Positions 44,501 to 52,818 of a stretch of DNA of 64,000 nucleotides are shown here, piece after piece. A program made the position numbers and the translations under genes. Origin of the DNA: CALBPI01 sp039033995. GTDB lineage: Bacteria; Pseudomonadota; Gammaproteobacteria; Steroidobacterales; Woeseiaceae. The notes beneath the pieces are model-generated. The model was not told the origin of the DNA. It did no database searches and saw only the letters and a program-made list of their open reading frames with translations. Position 1 is the first letter of the stretch. Every line of letters starts with the position of its first letter. The stretch is from assembly GCA_039033995.1 (NCBI GenBank), contig JBCCBP010000010.1:31069-95068 (forward strand), read 5' to 3'.

Positions 44501-45279
44501 GCGGGGTCTGGCGACGCGCAATCAAACGGCGTAAAAGTCCCAGTGAAAATGTCGCCGACAAATCCGGTGCCGACATCTGTCGGCACAAAGTACGTCGCAG
44601 GGTAGTAGTCCCAGCCATCGTAGATACCATTAGGGCCGGTGTTGACCGTGCCGTCAAAGAACCGCATGCCTTCGAACACGACAAACATACGCGTGATGTC
44701 GATAGTCTCGCGAGCCACGGTTTGCGTTAGGTCGATGGTGAACGTGGCCGCATCGGCAACCGGATCCCAGGGCGCCGCCGTGGGGTTAGAGTCCGCAAAC
44801 GTCCGTAAACCGGTAGACACCCACGGCTCGTAATCGAGCGTGTGATTATAGTAAGCGCGGTTGTAGCTGGCACTCTTGGCAAACGCATGTTCTGGCACAG
44901 GCGGCAGTGGCCAGAATGTGCCGTTGAAGGTCATTGTCGAACCGGCTTGATTGGCAGCATCGAATCCATTCGGAAAGATGTAGGCGTAACGCTGTCCGCC
45001 GTTGAAGCGGAACGAACCATCGTTGTTCAGGAACGTCTCGTTCGTGCGATCCCACCACGGCAGCCCGTCTCGCGTTGGTAACAGGATTTCCCAGTCCATA
45101 CTACCGGAGTCATCGATCGCCATGATGACGTTGGGTTCAACCGAGTCCGACAGGAACAGCGGTGACTGTGCAATGACACCTGGACTAGCCTGCGCGAAAG
45201 CAGACGTCGCACCAAGTGTGGCCATTAGAGCACCAGCACACGAGTAGGTGAGCAATTTGGAAAATTTCATAGCGTTCAT
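41569..45279 (-). CDS. pilY1: PilY1 pilus tip adhesin
   Basis: Taking the ATG at 45279, the protein has 1236 residues; an ATG at 45270 is equally possible. A signal peptide (to about 30) precedes a von Willebrand-like part with the MIDAS motif DDSGSM (56-61). The C-terminal half is the PilY1 beta-propeller with a calcium loop DLDNDRVPD near residue 940 and the surrounding NMWAFDVS. PilY1 caps type IV pili, needs calcium for extension and retraction, and can mediate adhesion and surface sensing. It follows pilX with about 30 bases between the coding regions. Confidence 0.93.
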   Translation of the reverse strand: MNAMKFSKLLTYSCAGALMATLGATSAFAQASPGVIAQSPLFLSDSVEPNVIMAIDDSGSMDWEILLPTRDGLPWWDRTNETFLNNDGSFRFNGGQRYAYIFPNGFDAANQAGSTMTFNGTFWPLPPVPEHAFAKSASYNRAYYNHTLDYEPWVSTGLRTFADSNPTAAPWDPVADAATFTIDLTQTVARETIDITRMFVVFEGMRFFDGTVNTGPNGIYDGWDYYPATYFVPTDVGTGFVGDIFTGTFTPFDCASPDPAVYRVYRENSALFIALGGDADTIGPDGRCLTRVEIRNDGRTFPSGRSYAEEIQNFANWFTYYRKRHQAMRGGVSQAFSEITGVRAGRFLFNNRQNVDMVSLTTDGDAFLDEIFTARGTGGTPTRQVIDYMGRQFERSDASRPIIEACQKNFGILFTDGFANTNAITVGNTDGGEGIPYADAFENTIADAAMEYYLNLDAPAGLTPGLVPTPAACAGTPNPLLDCNADLHMVTYGVTLNTVGEVFGVTHFTRQDAFDNPPTWLEPSTSFTRTQVDDIYHATINGRGELLNASSPTEIATQMQDVLAAVLETEGTAAAVTFNTGLLSSDSLVYQAKLDSEEWSGFLTASALDPITGDVNGTASWDAADLIPAASARQIVTYDPANGGIPFNKLPALTAEQQDDLNTDLPTGFTGQDILDYLRGDRSNESETGLRERSTRTVLGDIVHSGPVLVGRPISNWPDAAPFPTGTDAYSTFESGPAASRREAVYVGANDGMLHGIWADTGSADSGAEFMGFVPNALFSNVSGEGLHALAQQSYVHRYFVDLTPVVTDAYVPTVDGFGPDWHTILVGGLRNGGAGYFALDVTDPTAMTEANAADFVMWEFTSDDDPDLGAAFSEPTIALMANGRWAAIFGNGYNNPGSGQAALFIVFLDGGLDRVWTLGSDYIKITLPGANNGLSSPQLADLDNDRVPDRIYAGDLQGNMWAFDVSNANTSQWRSDYRGGATPEPLFTATDASNNPQPITSRPVLARCPYDNSVSPDIMVLFGTGQYITEGDKSSTDQQTFYGIWDRGVEELDRDDLLEQFANDPALTYDTTAVRIPSNLAMDPATEFGWHMDFPDTGERTVSNPLVRGSALFFNTIVPSATDPCVIGGGGWLMSVDICDGSRPEIPLFDLNGDELITNGDVVADNNLTDADGNPLTFAPGGEKFNPNEGLPWQSSILGDRQYTPGSTGSIEKRAIDVTNNTLDGRLSWEQLINE

Positions 45280-45309
45280 GCCTGTAGGAGCTAACGGATT
45301 AGCCAAAAC

Positions 45310-45870
45310 CTAGAATCGTTTTGCGTAGTTGGATCTCAATACGACCTGTGACGTATCTGAAAGACCGGTACCACGACTGTGAATCTTGAAAACAAAAATA
45401 TCGCCAGCGCCGCTGCTGACACCGTAGCCGCCACTCAGGTTGATCGACGTATTGACAGACTCGTCGACGGTACCGCGAATTTCGATAATGTATCGCGGCT
45501 CACTTGCGACTTTGCCAATGGCACCAAAGGTGCCACCATCAAAAGCGCGCGCATCGGCAGGCCAGTTGGAATAGACACTCGGGGCGTTGCCGGTCGTGTA
45601 CAAACCTTGGGTGTTGTTGAACAAAGCCAGCGTCGTCAACGACTCGATGAACTCTTCTGCATCATGCAGCGCGGCTTCTGCCGCCTGAAATGCGACATCC
45701 TGGTCACGCATGTTGCCGCTGATCTTTTCCTGGATTGTTGAACTGCGCATCGCAGTCGTACCTATCAGTGACAGCAGCAAAACGGCGATTAGGGCGATAA
45801 CCATGACCACGCCTCGCTGACCGTGATGCGATGCGGCGGGATGTTTGTTGAATCGCTTCATCGTTGTCAT
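45310..45870 (-). CDS. pilX: PilX minor pilin-like protein
   Basis: A 186-residue protein. A long basic leader (to about 19) precedes GVVMVIALIAVLLLSLIGTTAMRSS, the characteristic PilX N-terminal helix, then QEKISGNMRDQDVAFQAAEAAL, also typical of PilX. The Glu5 of regular pilins is missing, as expected for PilX-type minor pilins. Two ATG codons (45870 and 45861) are possible. It sits between pilW and pilY1 with a two-base gap from the pilW stop. Confidence 0.88.
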   Translation of the reverse strand: MTTMKRFNKHPAASHHGQRGVVMVIALIAVLLLSLIGTTAMRSSTIQEKISGNMRDQDVAFQAAEAALHDAEEFIESLTTLALFNNTQGLYTTGNAPSVYSNWPADARAFDGGTFGAIGKVASEPRYIIEIRGTVDESVNTSINLSGGYGVSSGAGDIFVFKIHSRGTGLSDTSQVVLRSNYAKRF

Positions 45871-45872
45871 AG

Positions 45873-46931
45873 TCAGATCGCTCGGTTTCGTATTGTGACG
45901 GTAGAGGAAAATACGCGACGGAGACGGTTGTCGGCGGGTGTGATAGGAGTCAGGCTGCCCGCGGTACCGTCGAAGAACACATATGATTGCGGGTCATCCG
46001 CGATCCGATCGATATTCGATTCCATCAACAGATTGATCTGTACGCTCATGACGTTGCCCCAGTCGGCCAAAGCGACGGCGTCTGCGAGCAAGTAAGCATC
46101 GACCGAACCATCGCCGGTGTTGTCGACACCGTAGACCAGCTGCATATCCGCGACACCTTCGGCCATTTCAATCGGTACGCCGAGCGTACCGTCGTTGTCG
46201 AGCGAGACGCGGAACAGAGAATTGCGCCCGCTGGCGCCGACGCCGATGAAATATGCGTTGGTTTCGAAGCGCATCAAGAAAGAGTCTTCGTTGAATTGAT
46301 ACGGATTACCAGTGGCTGTGCCGCAGTTGAGCGGTGCGCCAAGGCCCTGCGTGCAGTTGCCAACCGTACCGCCAGAACTTCCGTGATTGATGATCGTCGA
46401 ACCCACACCGGCATTGGTGGTTTGAAACACTGCGCTGTTGAGACAATCTGTCGCCACCAGGATTTCGTTTTGACCAATATCGTGTGCGGTCTTCAGCGTC
46501 ATCTGACCGGTCGCGGTAGCATGGGTATCGATCACGTAGCTATCGTCCGGGATCGCACGAGTGATTTTGATCGCGTCGGTGTCGGCGACTGCCAAACCAG
46601 CGAACAGTCCCGGAAAGGTGCTTGCTCCGCCTTCATAACCTAGAATCGGCGTATCGGTGTCGTAAGCCCAATTCGCGGCGCTATTCAGTGCGTTAACCAT
46701 ATTGGTACGCGATCCGCAGCCGAAGAAGCCACCCATGCGAATATCCGATACCAGCGCGTTCAATGTGAAACGTCCGATTTCCTGTAGTTCTGTCGCCGCC
46801 TGCTGCGTGTTATAGGAGCGTTTACTGCCGATGTAGAGTTGAAGAATACCGCCAACCAGGAACGCGCCAAGCGTCAGTGCGATCAGCAACTCGATCAGGG
46901 TGTATCCACGTTGATTACCAGTCTGTCTCAT
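45873..46931 (-). CDS. pilW: PilW minor pilin-like protein
   Basis: The ATG at 46931 overlaps the pilV stop as ATGA and gives 352 residues beginning MRQTGNQRG-YTLIELLIALTLGAFLVGGILQLY. This is the PilW prepilin signature with mature Tyr1 and Glu5. EIGRFTLNALVSDIRMGGFFGCGS is also a PilW hallmark. The rest is the long, variable globular domain. In the family PilW helps prime pilus assembly together with PilV, PilX and PilY1. Confidence 0.9.
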   Translation of the reverse strand: MRQTGNQRGYTLIELLIALTLGAFLVGGILQLYIGSKRSYNTQQAATELQEIGRFTLNALVSDIRMGGFFGCGSRTNMVNALNSAANWAYDTDTPILGYEGGASTFPGLFAGLAVADTDAIKITRAIPDDSYVIDTHATATGQMTLKTAHDIGQNEILVATDCLNSAVFQTTNAGVGSTIINHGSSGGTVGNCTQGLGAPLNCGTATGNPYQFNEDSFLMRFETNAYFIGVGASGRNSLFRVSLDNDGTLGVPIEMAEGVADMQLVYGVDNTGDGSVDAYLLADAVALADWGNVMSVQINLLMESNIDRIADDPQSYVFFDGTAGSLTPITPADNRLRRVFSSTVTIRNRAI

Positions 46932-47380
46932 ATTTCGGTCACCAATTGGAACTGCACTTCGTCTCCGGCCTCGCGACCATCGTTCCACTCCACTGTAATC
47001 GTGAAGCGGGCGGGGTCATCGGCTGTAGCGCCGGCGACGCGGTCTATAGAACCGCGGCCGGCGGGTAAGTAGTAATCAATGGCGGTACGCCACTGCACGA
47101 GGTCAATATCTTCAACCTGCGTCGTCAAAGTGGGCGTCGCATCGGCAAGACCGATATCGTAGGCGCCGGCCCGTGCGTCAGCCCGATTCGCTCGCATGCG
47201 GTCGATAATGTCATAAGCGATCACGTTGGCTTGCGAGCGTAGGTAAGCACTGTTGTTGAGTCGCGTACCATTCACTTGCATGCTGGCCAAGCCAACCAAA
47301 CCACCCGTCAGCAGGATAGAAGCGACCAGAATTTCGATCAGCGTGTAGCCACGCTGGCGCTTCGCCGGTATCAAGGGCAT
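46928..47380 (-). CDS. pilV: PilV minor pilin-like protein
   Basis: A 150-residue prepilin with leader PLIPAKRQRG and mature YTLIEILVASILLTGGLVGLASMQ; the GLASMQ stretch after the helix and RSQANVIAYDIIDRMRANRADA match PilV. Start ATG 47380, overlapping the end of the FimT gene by ten bases; its stop overlaps the pilW start. Part of the tip-complex operon. Confidence 0.92.
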   Translation of the reverse strand: MPLIPAKRQRGYTLIEILVASILLTGGLVGLASMQVNGTRLNNSAYLRSQANVIAYDIIDRMRANRADARAGAYDIGLADATPTLTTQVEDIDLVQWRTAIDYYLPAGRGSIDRVAGATADDPARFTITVEWNDGREAGDEVQFQLVTEI

Positions 47381-47946
47381 GCGGATACTCCTTTAGTGGT
47401 GGCGGCGGATCCAAAGAAGCCAACATTGATGGTGCGACCCTCTTCGATATCACCCGTTTTTCCGCACACCCGAAAATCGCCAACATTGGCCGTATCGCCG
47501 CGGGTCTCACCGGTGCCAACAAAGGAAAGGTAAGCATTGAATGCGCCGGAGCTACGCACCGTGCTGCCACCTTGCAGCGGCCCCCAGACCCGAATCACGA
47601 TTTCGCCGGCATCGACGACCCCGGGATTGGCGGGGTCGGAAAACACGATCCAGCCTTGTTCCCAGCCGCCGCTGCCTGCACAGGTCGCCTGGTCGGCGCT
47701 GCGACACATCGTGGTCCGAACGCCGCTTTTGATGGCTTCAGATCGTGCCAATGCGAGGGCGGAGACAATTTCGTTATTGTCGGTGACGATGCGATTGCTG
47801 CGAACGATGTCAACGAAAGAGGGCACAGCAAACCCGGCGATCACCGCGATGACGGCGATGGCAAGCATCAGCTCAAACAGGGTAAAACCATCAGCATGGC
47901 TTGCACTTACCCTGCGTGCAGCACTCCAGTGTTTCCGAACGGACAT
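47371..47946 (-). CDS. fimT: FimT/FimU (GspH-like) minor pilin
   Basis: The ATG at 47946 with GGGAG upstream gives 191 residues; a longer frame from 48021 adds 25 residues of little resemblance. The leader ends HADG, then FTLFELMLAIAVIAVIAGFAVPSF with Glu5, followed by the GspH pattern EIVSALALARSEAIKSG. Cysteine pairs (MCRSADQATC and RVCG...SACP) probably form disulphides, usual in FimT and FimU. It heads the minor-pilin operon. Some FimT proteins bind DNA during natural transformation, but that cannot be read here. Confidence 0.9.
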   Translation of the reverse strand: MSVRKHWSAARRVSASHADGFTLFELMLAIAVIAVIAGFAVPSFVDIVRSNRIVTDNNEIVSALALARSEAIKSGVRTTMCRSADQATCAGSGGWEQGWIVFSDPANPGVVDAGEIVIRVWGPLQGGSTVRSSGAFNAYLSFVGTGETRGDTANVGDFRVCGKTGDIEEGRTINVGFFGSAATTKGVSACP

Positions 47947-48322
47947 GACGTTACAGCTCCCGACTATGAGTATTCCCCTTCTCCTAATTATCCGGATACC
48001 ACCAAGAATTGCGACGTGCACATGTCACAAAATGCCAACGACTGCTGATTGTTCAACAAACCGTCGATTTAATGGCGCAGCGGGTGGCGCAGATTCAAGA
48101 ATGCCCTTATTCATGAGACCTCATAAAGTATGATTTTTCAATCGTTTGTGTCATTAATTTACACATTTGTAAAACGCTGTCAGAGAAAACCTGGTGGGCT
48201 GCAGACGATACCAGCCGCTCGCTGCCAGCGAGGATCGTCAGGATTATGTTCAACCTACCACCGCGATGCTCGAGTGAACGGTGCTGCGATACACTGACAC
48301 GGCGGAAACCAAAGGATGTTCG
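47947..48322. other. 376-base divergent promoter region (fimT / M20 peptidase)
   Basis: This gap must hold promoters for both directions. A perfect 16-base dyad lies at 48158-48173. No consensus sigma-54 element was found on either strand. AAAGGA near 48311 is the ribosome site for the peptidase. The stretch around 48120-48175 is clearly AT-richer than its surroundings. Confidence 0.5.
48158..48173. promoter_or_regulatory. Palindrome in the fimT upstream region
   Basis: TTTACACATTTGTAAA is an inverted repeat of TTTACA around CATT, located about 212 bases upstream of the fimT start in AT-rich sequence. The shape is that of a dimeric regulator operator. It does not fit the CRP/Vfr spacing. The binding protein is unknown. 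Confidence 0.35.
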
Positions 48323-49597
48323 ATGTACCGTTTTTTGAAGGCATTGGCAGGGTTAGCATTGACGACGGCGGCGATTGCCGAGCCGCTATCTATCGTTGAA
48401 ATGACCGATTCCGCCACCGTTCGCGAGGCCTATCACGTGCTCGAGCAGCAACGGTCCGACGTCAATGACTGGATGGTGGCACTGACCGAGGTCCCGGCGC
48501 CGCCATTCGGCGAGTCGCCCAGAGCGGCCAACATTGCGTCGAAGTTTGCTGAGTTGCCGGGGTTAGAAATCTCGATCGATGACGTGGGTAATGTGCTTGC
48601 GCTGCGACCAGGGGCGCCCGATGCGGCCATTGTCGTGATCGCGGCTCACATGGATACGGTGTTTCCCGCTGGCACGGAGATCGATGTCGCTGTCTCCGAC
48701 AACGTGTTTGCGGCGCCGGGCGTCGGCGATAACACGCGAGGTGTCGCGATGCTTTACGCATTGATGCGTGCCGTGACACTGGCACAGATTGAAACCGAAA
48801 AGGCGATCCTATTTGTTGCTACGGTCGGGGAAGAGGGTCTTGGCGATCTGCGCGGTACGAAACATCTACTGGCGAGCCCGCTGGCGGAGCGGTTTGACGC
48901 GCTGATCGCGATTGATGGCAGCAACCCCAACCTGATCGTCTCAACTGCCGTGGGTTCACGCCGGTTTCGCGTAACGATCCGCGGCAGTGGCGGCCATTCC
49001 TGGGGTGATTTTGGGCACGCAAACCCCCACCATGCACTCGCTAGCATCATTACGCAGTTCACCGCGAACGCGGATGCCGTGCTGGCGGCTCAACCCAGCA
49101 AGGGAAGCTATTCGGTTGGCCGCATCGGTGGCGGGACGGCCGTCAATGCGATTCCGTTTGAAAGCTGGATGGAAGTCGACATGCGCAGTGCCGATCCGGT
49201 GCTACTGGTGGCCCTGGAGACGGCCTTCCGACAGAGTGTGGTCGCAGCGATCGATGTGGCCAATCAACGGCGAGTCGGTGGGCAGGCACTATCGGTCGAC
49301 CTGGTATCGGTGGGCGCACGTCCCGCTGGTTCAACCCCGTTGGACAGCTTGTTGATTCGACGAGCACTGACAATATGGCGATCCCTTGGGTTAGAGCCCG
49401 TTCTGACGGCCTCATCGACGGATGCGAATGCCGCAATGGCCGTTGGTTTGCCTGCAGTTACGATAAGCCGTGGGGGTATCAGCGTTGGCGCACATGGGCT
49501 TCAGGAGTCGTGGACAGACCACGACACCCTGCGCTCGGAGCAGGCCGCTTTGTTGCTACTGTTGATGATGTCGGATGCGCGGCAAGTCCAGCGCTAA
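48323..49597 (+). CDS. Secreted M20-family metallopeptidase
   Basis: The ATG at 48323 with AAAGGA upstream gives 424 residues and a signal peptide (about 1-19, ending TAAIAEP). Zinc ligands and catalytic residues of M20 are visible: AAHMDTVFP, the bridging Asp in GVGDNTRG, VGEEGLGDLRG with the catalytic Glu pair, DG in the next strand, and the final His in SVGAHGLQESW. A dimerisation insert follows GSGGHSWGDFGHANPHHAL. Peptidase T/CPG2-like members cleave small peptides or deacylate amino acids. The signal peptide suggests a periplasmic role. Confidence 0.9.
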   Translation: MYRFLKALAGLALTTAAIAEPLSIVEMTDSATVREAYHVLEQQRSDVNDWMVALTEVPAPPFGESPRAANIASKFAELPGLEISIDDVGNVLALRPGAPDAAIVVIAAHMDTVFPAGTEIDVAVSDNVFAAPGVGDNTRGVAMLYALMRAVTLAQIETEKAILFVATVGEEGLGDLRGTKHLLASPLAERFDALIAIDGSNPNLIVSTAVGSRRFRVTIRGSGGHSWGDFGHANPHHALASIITQFTANADAVLAAQPSKGSYSVGRIGGGTAVNAIPFESWMEVDMRSADPVLLVALETAFRQSVVAAIDVANQRRVGGQALSVDLVSVGARPAGSTPLDSLLIRRALTIWRSLGLEPVLTASSTDANAAMAVGLPAVTISRGGISVGAHGLQESWTDHDTLRSEQAALLLLLMMSDARQVQR

Positions 49598-49955
49598 GCC
49601 CGTGATAGCTGTAGTCAGTTCGTAAGGGTTGTTGAGTATCTCGCTGTAGCCGCAGCATGATTCCTTGGCTAAGCCGGTCGGAGAGGTAGGCACAGTGCGC
49701 TCGTTTTTCGTCAAGGACGACAATAGGTAGGCGAGCCCTCCCAAATCGCGACCAGGTCAAAAAAACAAATAAAAACAACAGTTCGTAAGGTTTTCCCGAT
49801 GCTTCAATCACGTGCGTACCGCGATTGACTGGCGAATTTCATTGAGACCGAAAAAGCTTGCCTTGCGACATCAAAGGATTTAATATTTTCACAATTGCAA
49901 AATTTCGCATATATGAATATGCAAGGGTATTAATAGGTGTGGTCGGGAGACATCA
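49598..49955. other. 358-base gap before the ArsR-carbonic anhydrase-SulP genes
   Basis: It contains a direct repeat CAGTTCGTAAGG at 49616-49627 and 49779-49790 (163 bases apart), and AT-rich sequence from 49880 that carries the putative promoter and operator of the arsR-type gene. No gene was found; short frames on the minus strand look non-coding. Confidence 0.5.
49895..49923 (+). promoter_or_regulatory. Promoter and ArsR-type operator
   Basis: TTGCAA, 17 bases, then TATGCA forms a candidate sigma-70 promoter. Across its spacer and -10 lies the dyad GCATAT-ATGA-ATATGC (49907-49922), 33 bases before the regulator start. ArsR repressors usually bind such AT-rich dyads over their own promoter, so negative autoregulation is likely. 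Confidence 0.55.
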
Positions 49956-50351
49956 ATGCCTAGCAGAACAGCGGTAGCCCAGGAGCTATCAGTTATTTTC
50001 AAACTCATCGCGCATCCAGACAGGATTCGCTTGATCGAAGAGCTGTACCGTAGCGAGTGCGACGTGAGCACATTAGCTGAACGCCTGTCTCTGACGAGCT
50101 CTCGCGTATCGCAACATTTGCACGAGTTGAAGTCCCACCGTGTTGTGGCGGAACGACGCGACGGCCGCCATCATTTTTATTCGCTGGTCATGCCAGAGTT
50201 AGCCACATGGATCGTGGACGCCATCACATTCGTTGAAGGGCGCGACGCCGGTTTGAATCCGGCAAACATAGAATCGGCAAAGCGCCTGTGGATGAGCTCC
50301 GACAATGAGTCTGATCCACAGCCGTTAGAGTCAGAAGTCAATAATCAATAG
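49956..50351 (+). CDS. ArsR-family transcriptional regulator
   Basis: A 131-residue winged-helix protein. The HTH is DVSTLAERLSLTSSRVSQHLHELKSHRVV (about 37-65) and the wing is RDGRHHFYSL. The metal-binding ELCVCD motif of ArsR/SmtB is absent. Only one cysteine is seen (Cys36, in SECDVS), so arsenic or zinc sensing through the classic site is unlikely. It lies 21 bases upstream of a carbonic anhydrase and a SulP transporter and probably controls them through the dyad over its promoter. The inducer could be a bicarbonate- or redox-related signal, which is a guess. Confidence 0.9.
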   Translation: MPSRTAVAQELSVIFKLIAHPDRIRLIEELYRSECDVSTLAERLSLTSSRVSQHLHELKSHRVVAERRDGRHHFYSLVMPELATWIVDAITFVEGRDAGLNPANIESAKRLWMSSDNESDPQPLESEVNNQ

Positions 50352-50372
50352 GTAGTCAAGAGGTAATCAGTC

Positions 50373-51044
50373 ATGCCTAAGTTCGCAGCAGGTGTCGTCG
50401 AGTTCCAATCGAAAGTCTTTCCTGAAAAGCGAGATTTATTTGAGCAGCTAAGCCGCGGTCAATCGCCTGAGGCGCTGTTTATCACGTGTTCCGATTCTCG
50501 GATCGAGACCGCAATGATCACGCAAACCCAGCCAGGTGAGCTGTTCATTTGTCGAAACGCCGGCAATATCGTGCCGCCGCATACCAACCATACGGGTGGT
50601 ATGACCGCATCTATCGAATTCGCTGTCGCCGCTTTGCAGGTGCCGCACATTGTAGTGTGCGGTCACACTGAGTGTGGTGCGATGAAAGGCGCCATGAATC
50701 CGGAAGGTCTGGACACGTTACCGCATGTTAAGGAATGGCTCGGTTACAGCAAGGCGGCAGTTGATGTCGTCAATGAACTGGGTCGCGATATGACGGATGC
50801 CGAGAAAATGCAGATGTTGCTCGAGCAAAACGTGATCTTGCAGCTGGATCATTTACGCACGCATCCGACTGTAGCAACACGTCTCGCCAAAGGGGATATC
50901 CAGCTGCACGGTTGGGTCTACGACATCAAGACTGGCGGCATCGTTGCGTTTGATGCCGCAACTCGCACATTCCAGCCGGTTGCTGAGCGCTATGCCAGCG
51001 AAGTACGCGAGTACGCCGAGATGCAGGCCTGCTCGCACAGTTAA
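50373..51044 (+). CDS. Beta-class carbonic anhydrase
   Basis: A 223-residue enzyme. Zinc ligands are Cys39, His98 and Cys101 (TCSDSRI and CGHTECGAMKGA), with the Asp41-Arg43 dyad. It interconverts CO2 and bicarbonate in the cytoplasm. Residues AGNIVPPH and GGMTASIEFAV match the family. AGAGGT precedes ATG 50373. It is sandwiched between an ArsR regulator and a SulP transporter, suggesting that it works with transported bicarbonate. Confidence 0.95.
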   Translation: MPKFAAGVVEFQSKVFPEKRDLFEQLSRGQSPEALFITCSDSRIETAMITQTQPGELFICRNAGNIVPPHTNHTGGMTASIEFAVAALQVPHIVVCGHTECGAMKGAMNPEGLDTLPHVKEWLGYSKAAVDVVNELGRDMTDAEKMQMLLEQNVILQLDHLRTHPTVATRLAKGDIQLHGWVYDIKTGGIVAFDAATRTFQPVAERYASEVREYAEMQACSHS

Positions 51045-51087
51045 GTCAGTCACTGAAATAATATTCCTCTGAGGGAAAGGTGAACGT

Positions 51088-52737
51088 ATGAAGTTTTTAG
51101 ATTTTTCCAACCTTCGCGGTGACATCTACGGTGGCCTGACAGCAGGTATTGTAGCGCTGCCGCTCGCGCTGGCTTTCGGTGAAGCCTCCGGTGCGGGCCC
51201 GATTGCTGGTTTATGGGGCGCGATTATCGTCGGGTTCTTTGCGTCATTGTTCGGTGGTACGGGCTCACAAGTCACCGGGCCGACCGGTCCGATGGTGGTC
51301 GTTTTCGCCGGTGTTTTCGCCTCTTTGTCGGGCAATCTTGCACTGGTGTTCACGGCTGTAGTGCTTGCCGGTTTACTGCAGATTGCTTTTGGCGTCTTGC
51401 GCCTTGGCCAGTACATTCGTCTGGTGCCATACCCGGTAATCTCGGGTTTTATGAGCGGTATCGGCGTTATCATTATCGCGTTGCAAGCCTCACGACTGTT
51501 CGGACACGAGCCGGAGGGTAAGGGCACCATCCCCGCCTTGACCGCTATTCCGGGCGCGGTTGTTGATCCGAATTTTGTCGCGCTCGGTATTGGATTGCTG
51601 ACGCTCTTACTGGTGTTCAAATGGCCTGCCTCGCTCGGCAAATACGTGCCAGGTGCGCTCGCGGCGCTGATCATTGGCACATTGGTATCGGTCGCGTTCA
51701 AAGGTGCGCCGATTCTTGGCGATATTCCTACCGGTTTGCCTTCTTTTATCATGCCGGAGTTCTCAGGTGATTCATTCCTGATCGTAGCCGAGGCCGCCAT
51801 TATCCTGGCTGCATTAGGCGCGATCGATAGCTTGCTGACATCGCTGGTTGCAGACAACATGACGCGTACTCGACACGACTCTGAAAAGGAATTAATCGGC
51901 CAGGGTATCGGTAATACGGTCGCTGGTTTGTTTGGTGCTATTCCTGGTGCGGGCGCCACCATGCGTACCGTCATCAATATTCGGACCGGTGGTCAGACGA
52001 AAATTTCGGGCATGTTACATGCGCTGGTGTTACTCGCCGTGGTCGTCAGTCTGTCGCCGCTAGCCTCGCAAATTCCGCATGCCGTACTGGCCGGTATCTT
52101 GGTGAAAGTCGGTTACGACATCATCGATGTGTCCTACCTGAAGAACGCGCATCGTGGTCCACGCTGGGATCTCGTGCTGATGGTCGTTGTGCTGAGCATG
52201 ACGGTCTTTGTCGACCTGATCTACGCCGTGTTCGCTGGCGTGTTCCTCGCTGCGCTTGGCTTCATCAAGCGCTTGGCTGATACGCAGCTGAAAGACATCC
52301 TGGAAATGGAGCAAACGGTATTGACCGACGAAGAGTCGACCATCCTCGACAAAGCGGGCAGCAATATCATGCTGTTCGATTTCTCGGGCCCACTGAGTTT
52401 CGGTGCTGCAGCTGACCTCGGTCATCATGTACGCGAAATCTCCAAGCAGAAGGCTTCAGCTATCGTGCTCGATTTCACACGCTTGAGCTTTATCGATGTG
52501 TCTGCGGCCCGTGCGGTTGAGACGATCGCTTGTGACGCTCGCCAAGCCGGTAAGAAGGTGTTTATTGCCGGGGCGAACGAAGAAGTGAGTCGCATGCTGA
52601 ACGGTCTGGATGCGGATCATTGCATCGAGGTCGATGCTCGCTTTGAGAAGCGCATCGACGCGTTGCGAGATGCTGAGACGATGATCGGAAATGACTCGGT
52701 AAAGCTAGGGGCGGCTGAGCCGGTCGCCGCAAGCTAA
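51088..52737 (+). CDS. SulP-family anion transporter with STAS domain (BicA-like)
   Basis: A 549-residue SLC26/SulP protein. The opening GDIYGGLTAGIVALPLALAFG and VTGPTGPMVVV belong to TM1 and TM3 of the anion-binding site. About 12-14 TM segments follow up to residue 405, then a STAS domain (about 430-530) with FSGPLSFGAA and VLDFTRLSFIDVSAA. SulP proteins carry sulfate, bicarbonate, chloride or dicarboxylates. Coupling with a carbonic anhydrase makes bicarbonate the best guess, as in BicA-type sodium/bicarbonate symporters. A strong terminator follows, so arsR-can-sulP is a closed operon. Confidence 0.9.
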   Translation: MKFLDFSNLRGDIYGGLTAGIVALPLALAFGEASGAGPIAGLWGAIIVGFFASLFGGTGSQVTGPTGPMVVVFAGVFASLSGNLALVFTAVVLAGLLQIAFGVLRLGQYIRLVPYPVISGFMSGIGVIIIALQASRLFGHEPEGKGTIPALTAIPGAVVDPNFVALGIGLLTLLLVFKWPASLGKYVPGALAALIIGTLVSVAFKGAPILGDIPTGLPSFIMPEFSGDSFLIVAEAAIILAALGAIDSLLTSLVADNMTRTRHDSEKELIGQGIGNTVAGLFGAIPGAGATMRTVINIRTGGQTKISGMLHALVLLAVVVSLSPLASQIPHAVLAGILVKVGYDIIDVSYLKNAHRGPRWDLVLMVVVLSMTVFVDLIYAVFAGVFLAALGFIKRLADTQLKDILEMEQTVLTDEESTILDKAGSNIMLFDFSGPLSFGAAADLGHHVREISKQKASAIVLDFTRLSFIDVSAARAVETIACDARQAGKKVFIAGANEEVSRMLNGLDADHCIEVDARFEKRIDALRDAETMIGNDSVKLGAAEPVAAS

Positions 52738-52758
52738 AGTTAAACGGCTAAAAATAAA

Positions 52759-52795
52759 AGCCCGCAACGACAATGATCGTTGCGGGCTTTTTTTT
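52759..52795 (+). terminator. Rho-independent terminator after sulP
   Basis: AGCCCGCAACGA, loop CAATGA and TCGTTGCGGGCT make a perfect 12-base stem followed by eight T. An A-run on the left side means it may also stop the convergent molybdenum-enzyme transcript. Confidence 0.95.
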
Positions 52796-52818
52796 AGGCC
52801 GACAAGGTCCGTTTCGAT

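Noticed and set aside
48158..48173. CRP/Vfr binding site
   Set aside because: The dyad halves are TTTACA with a 4-base spacer, not TGTGA-N6-TCACA.
49479..49811. Minus-strand frame spanning the CAGTTCGTAAGG repeats
   Set aside because: Overlaps the end of the peptidase gene, lacks a ribosome site and motifs; the repeat by itself is too short to define an attachment site.
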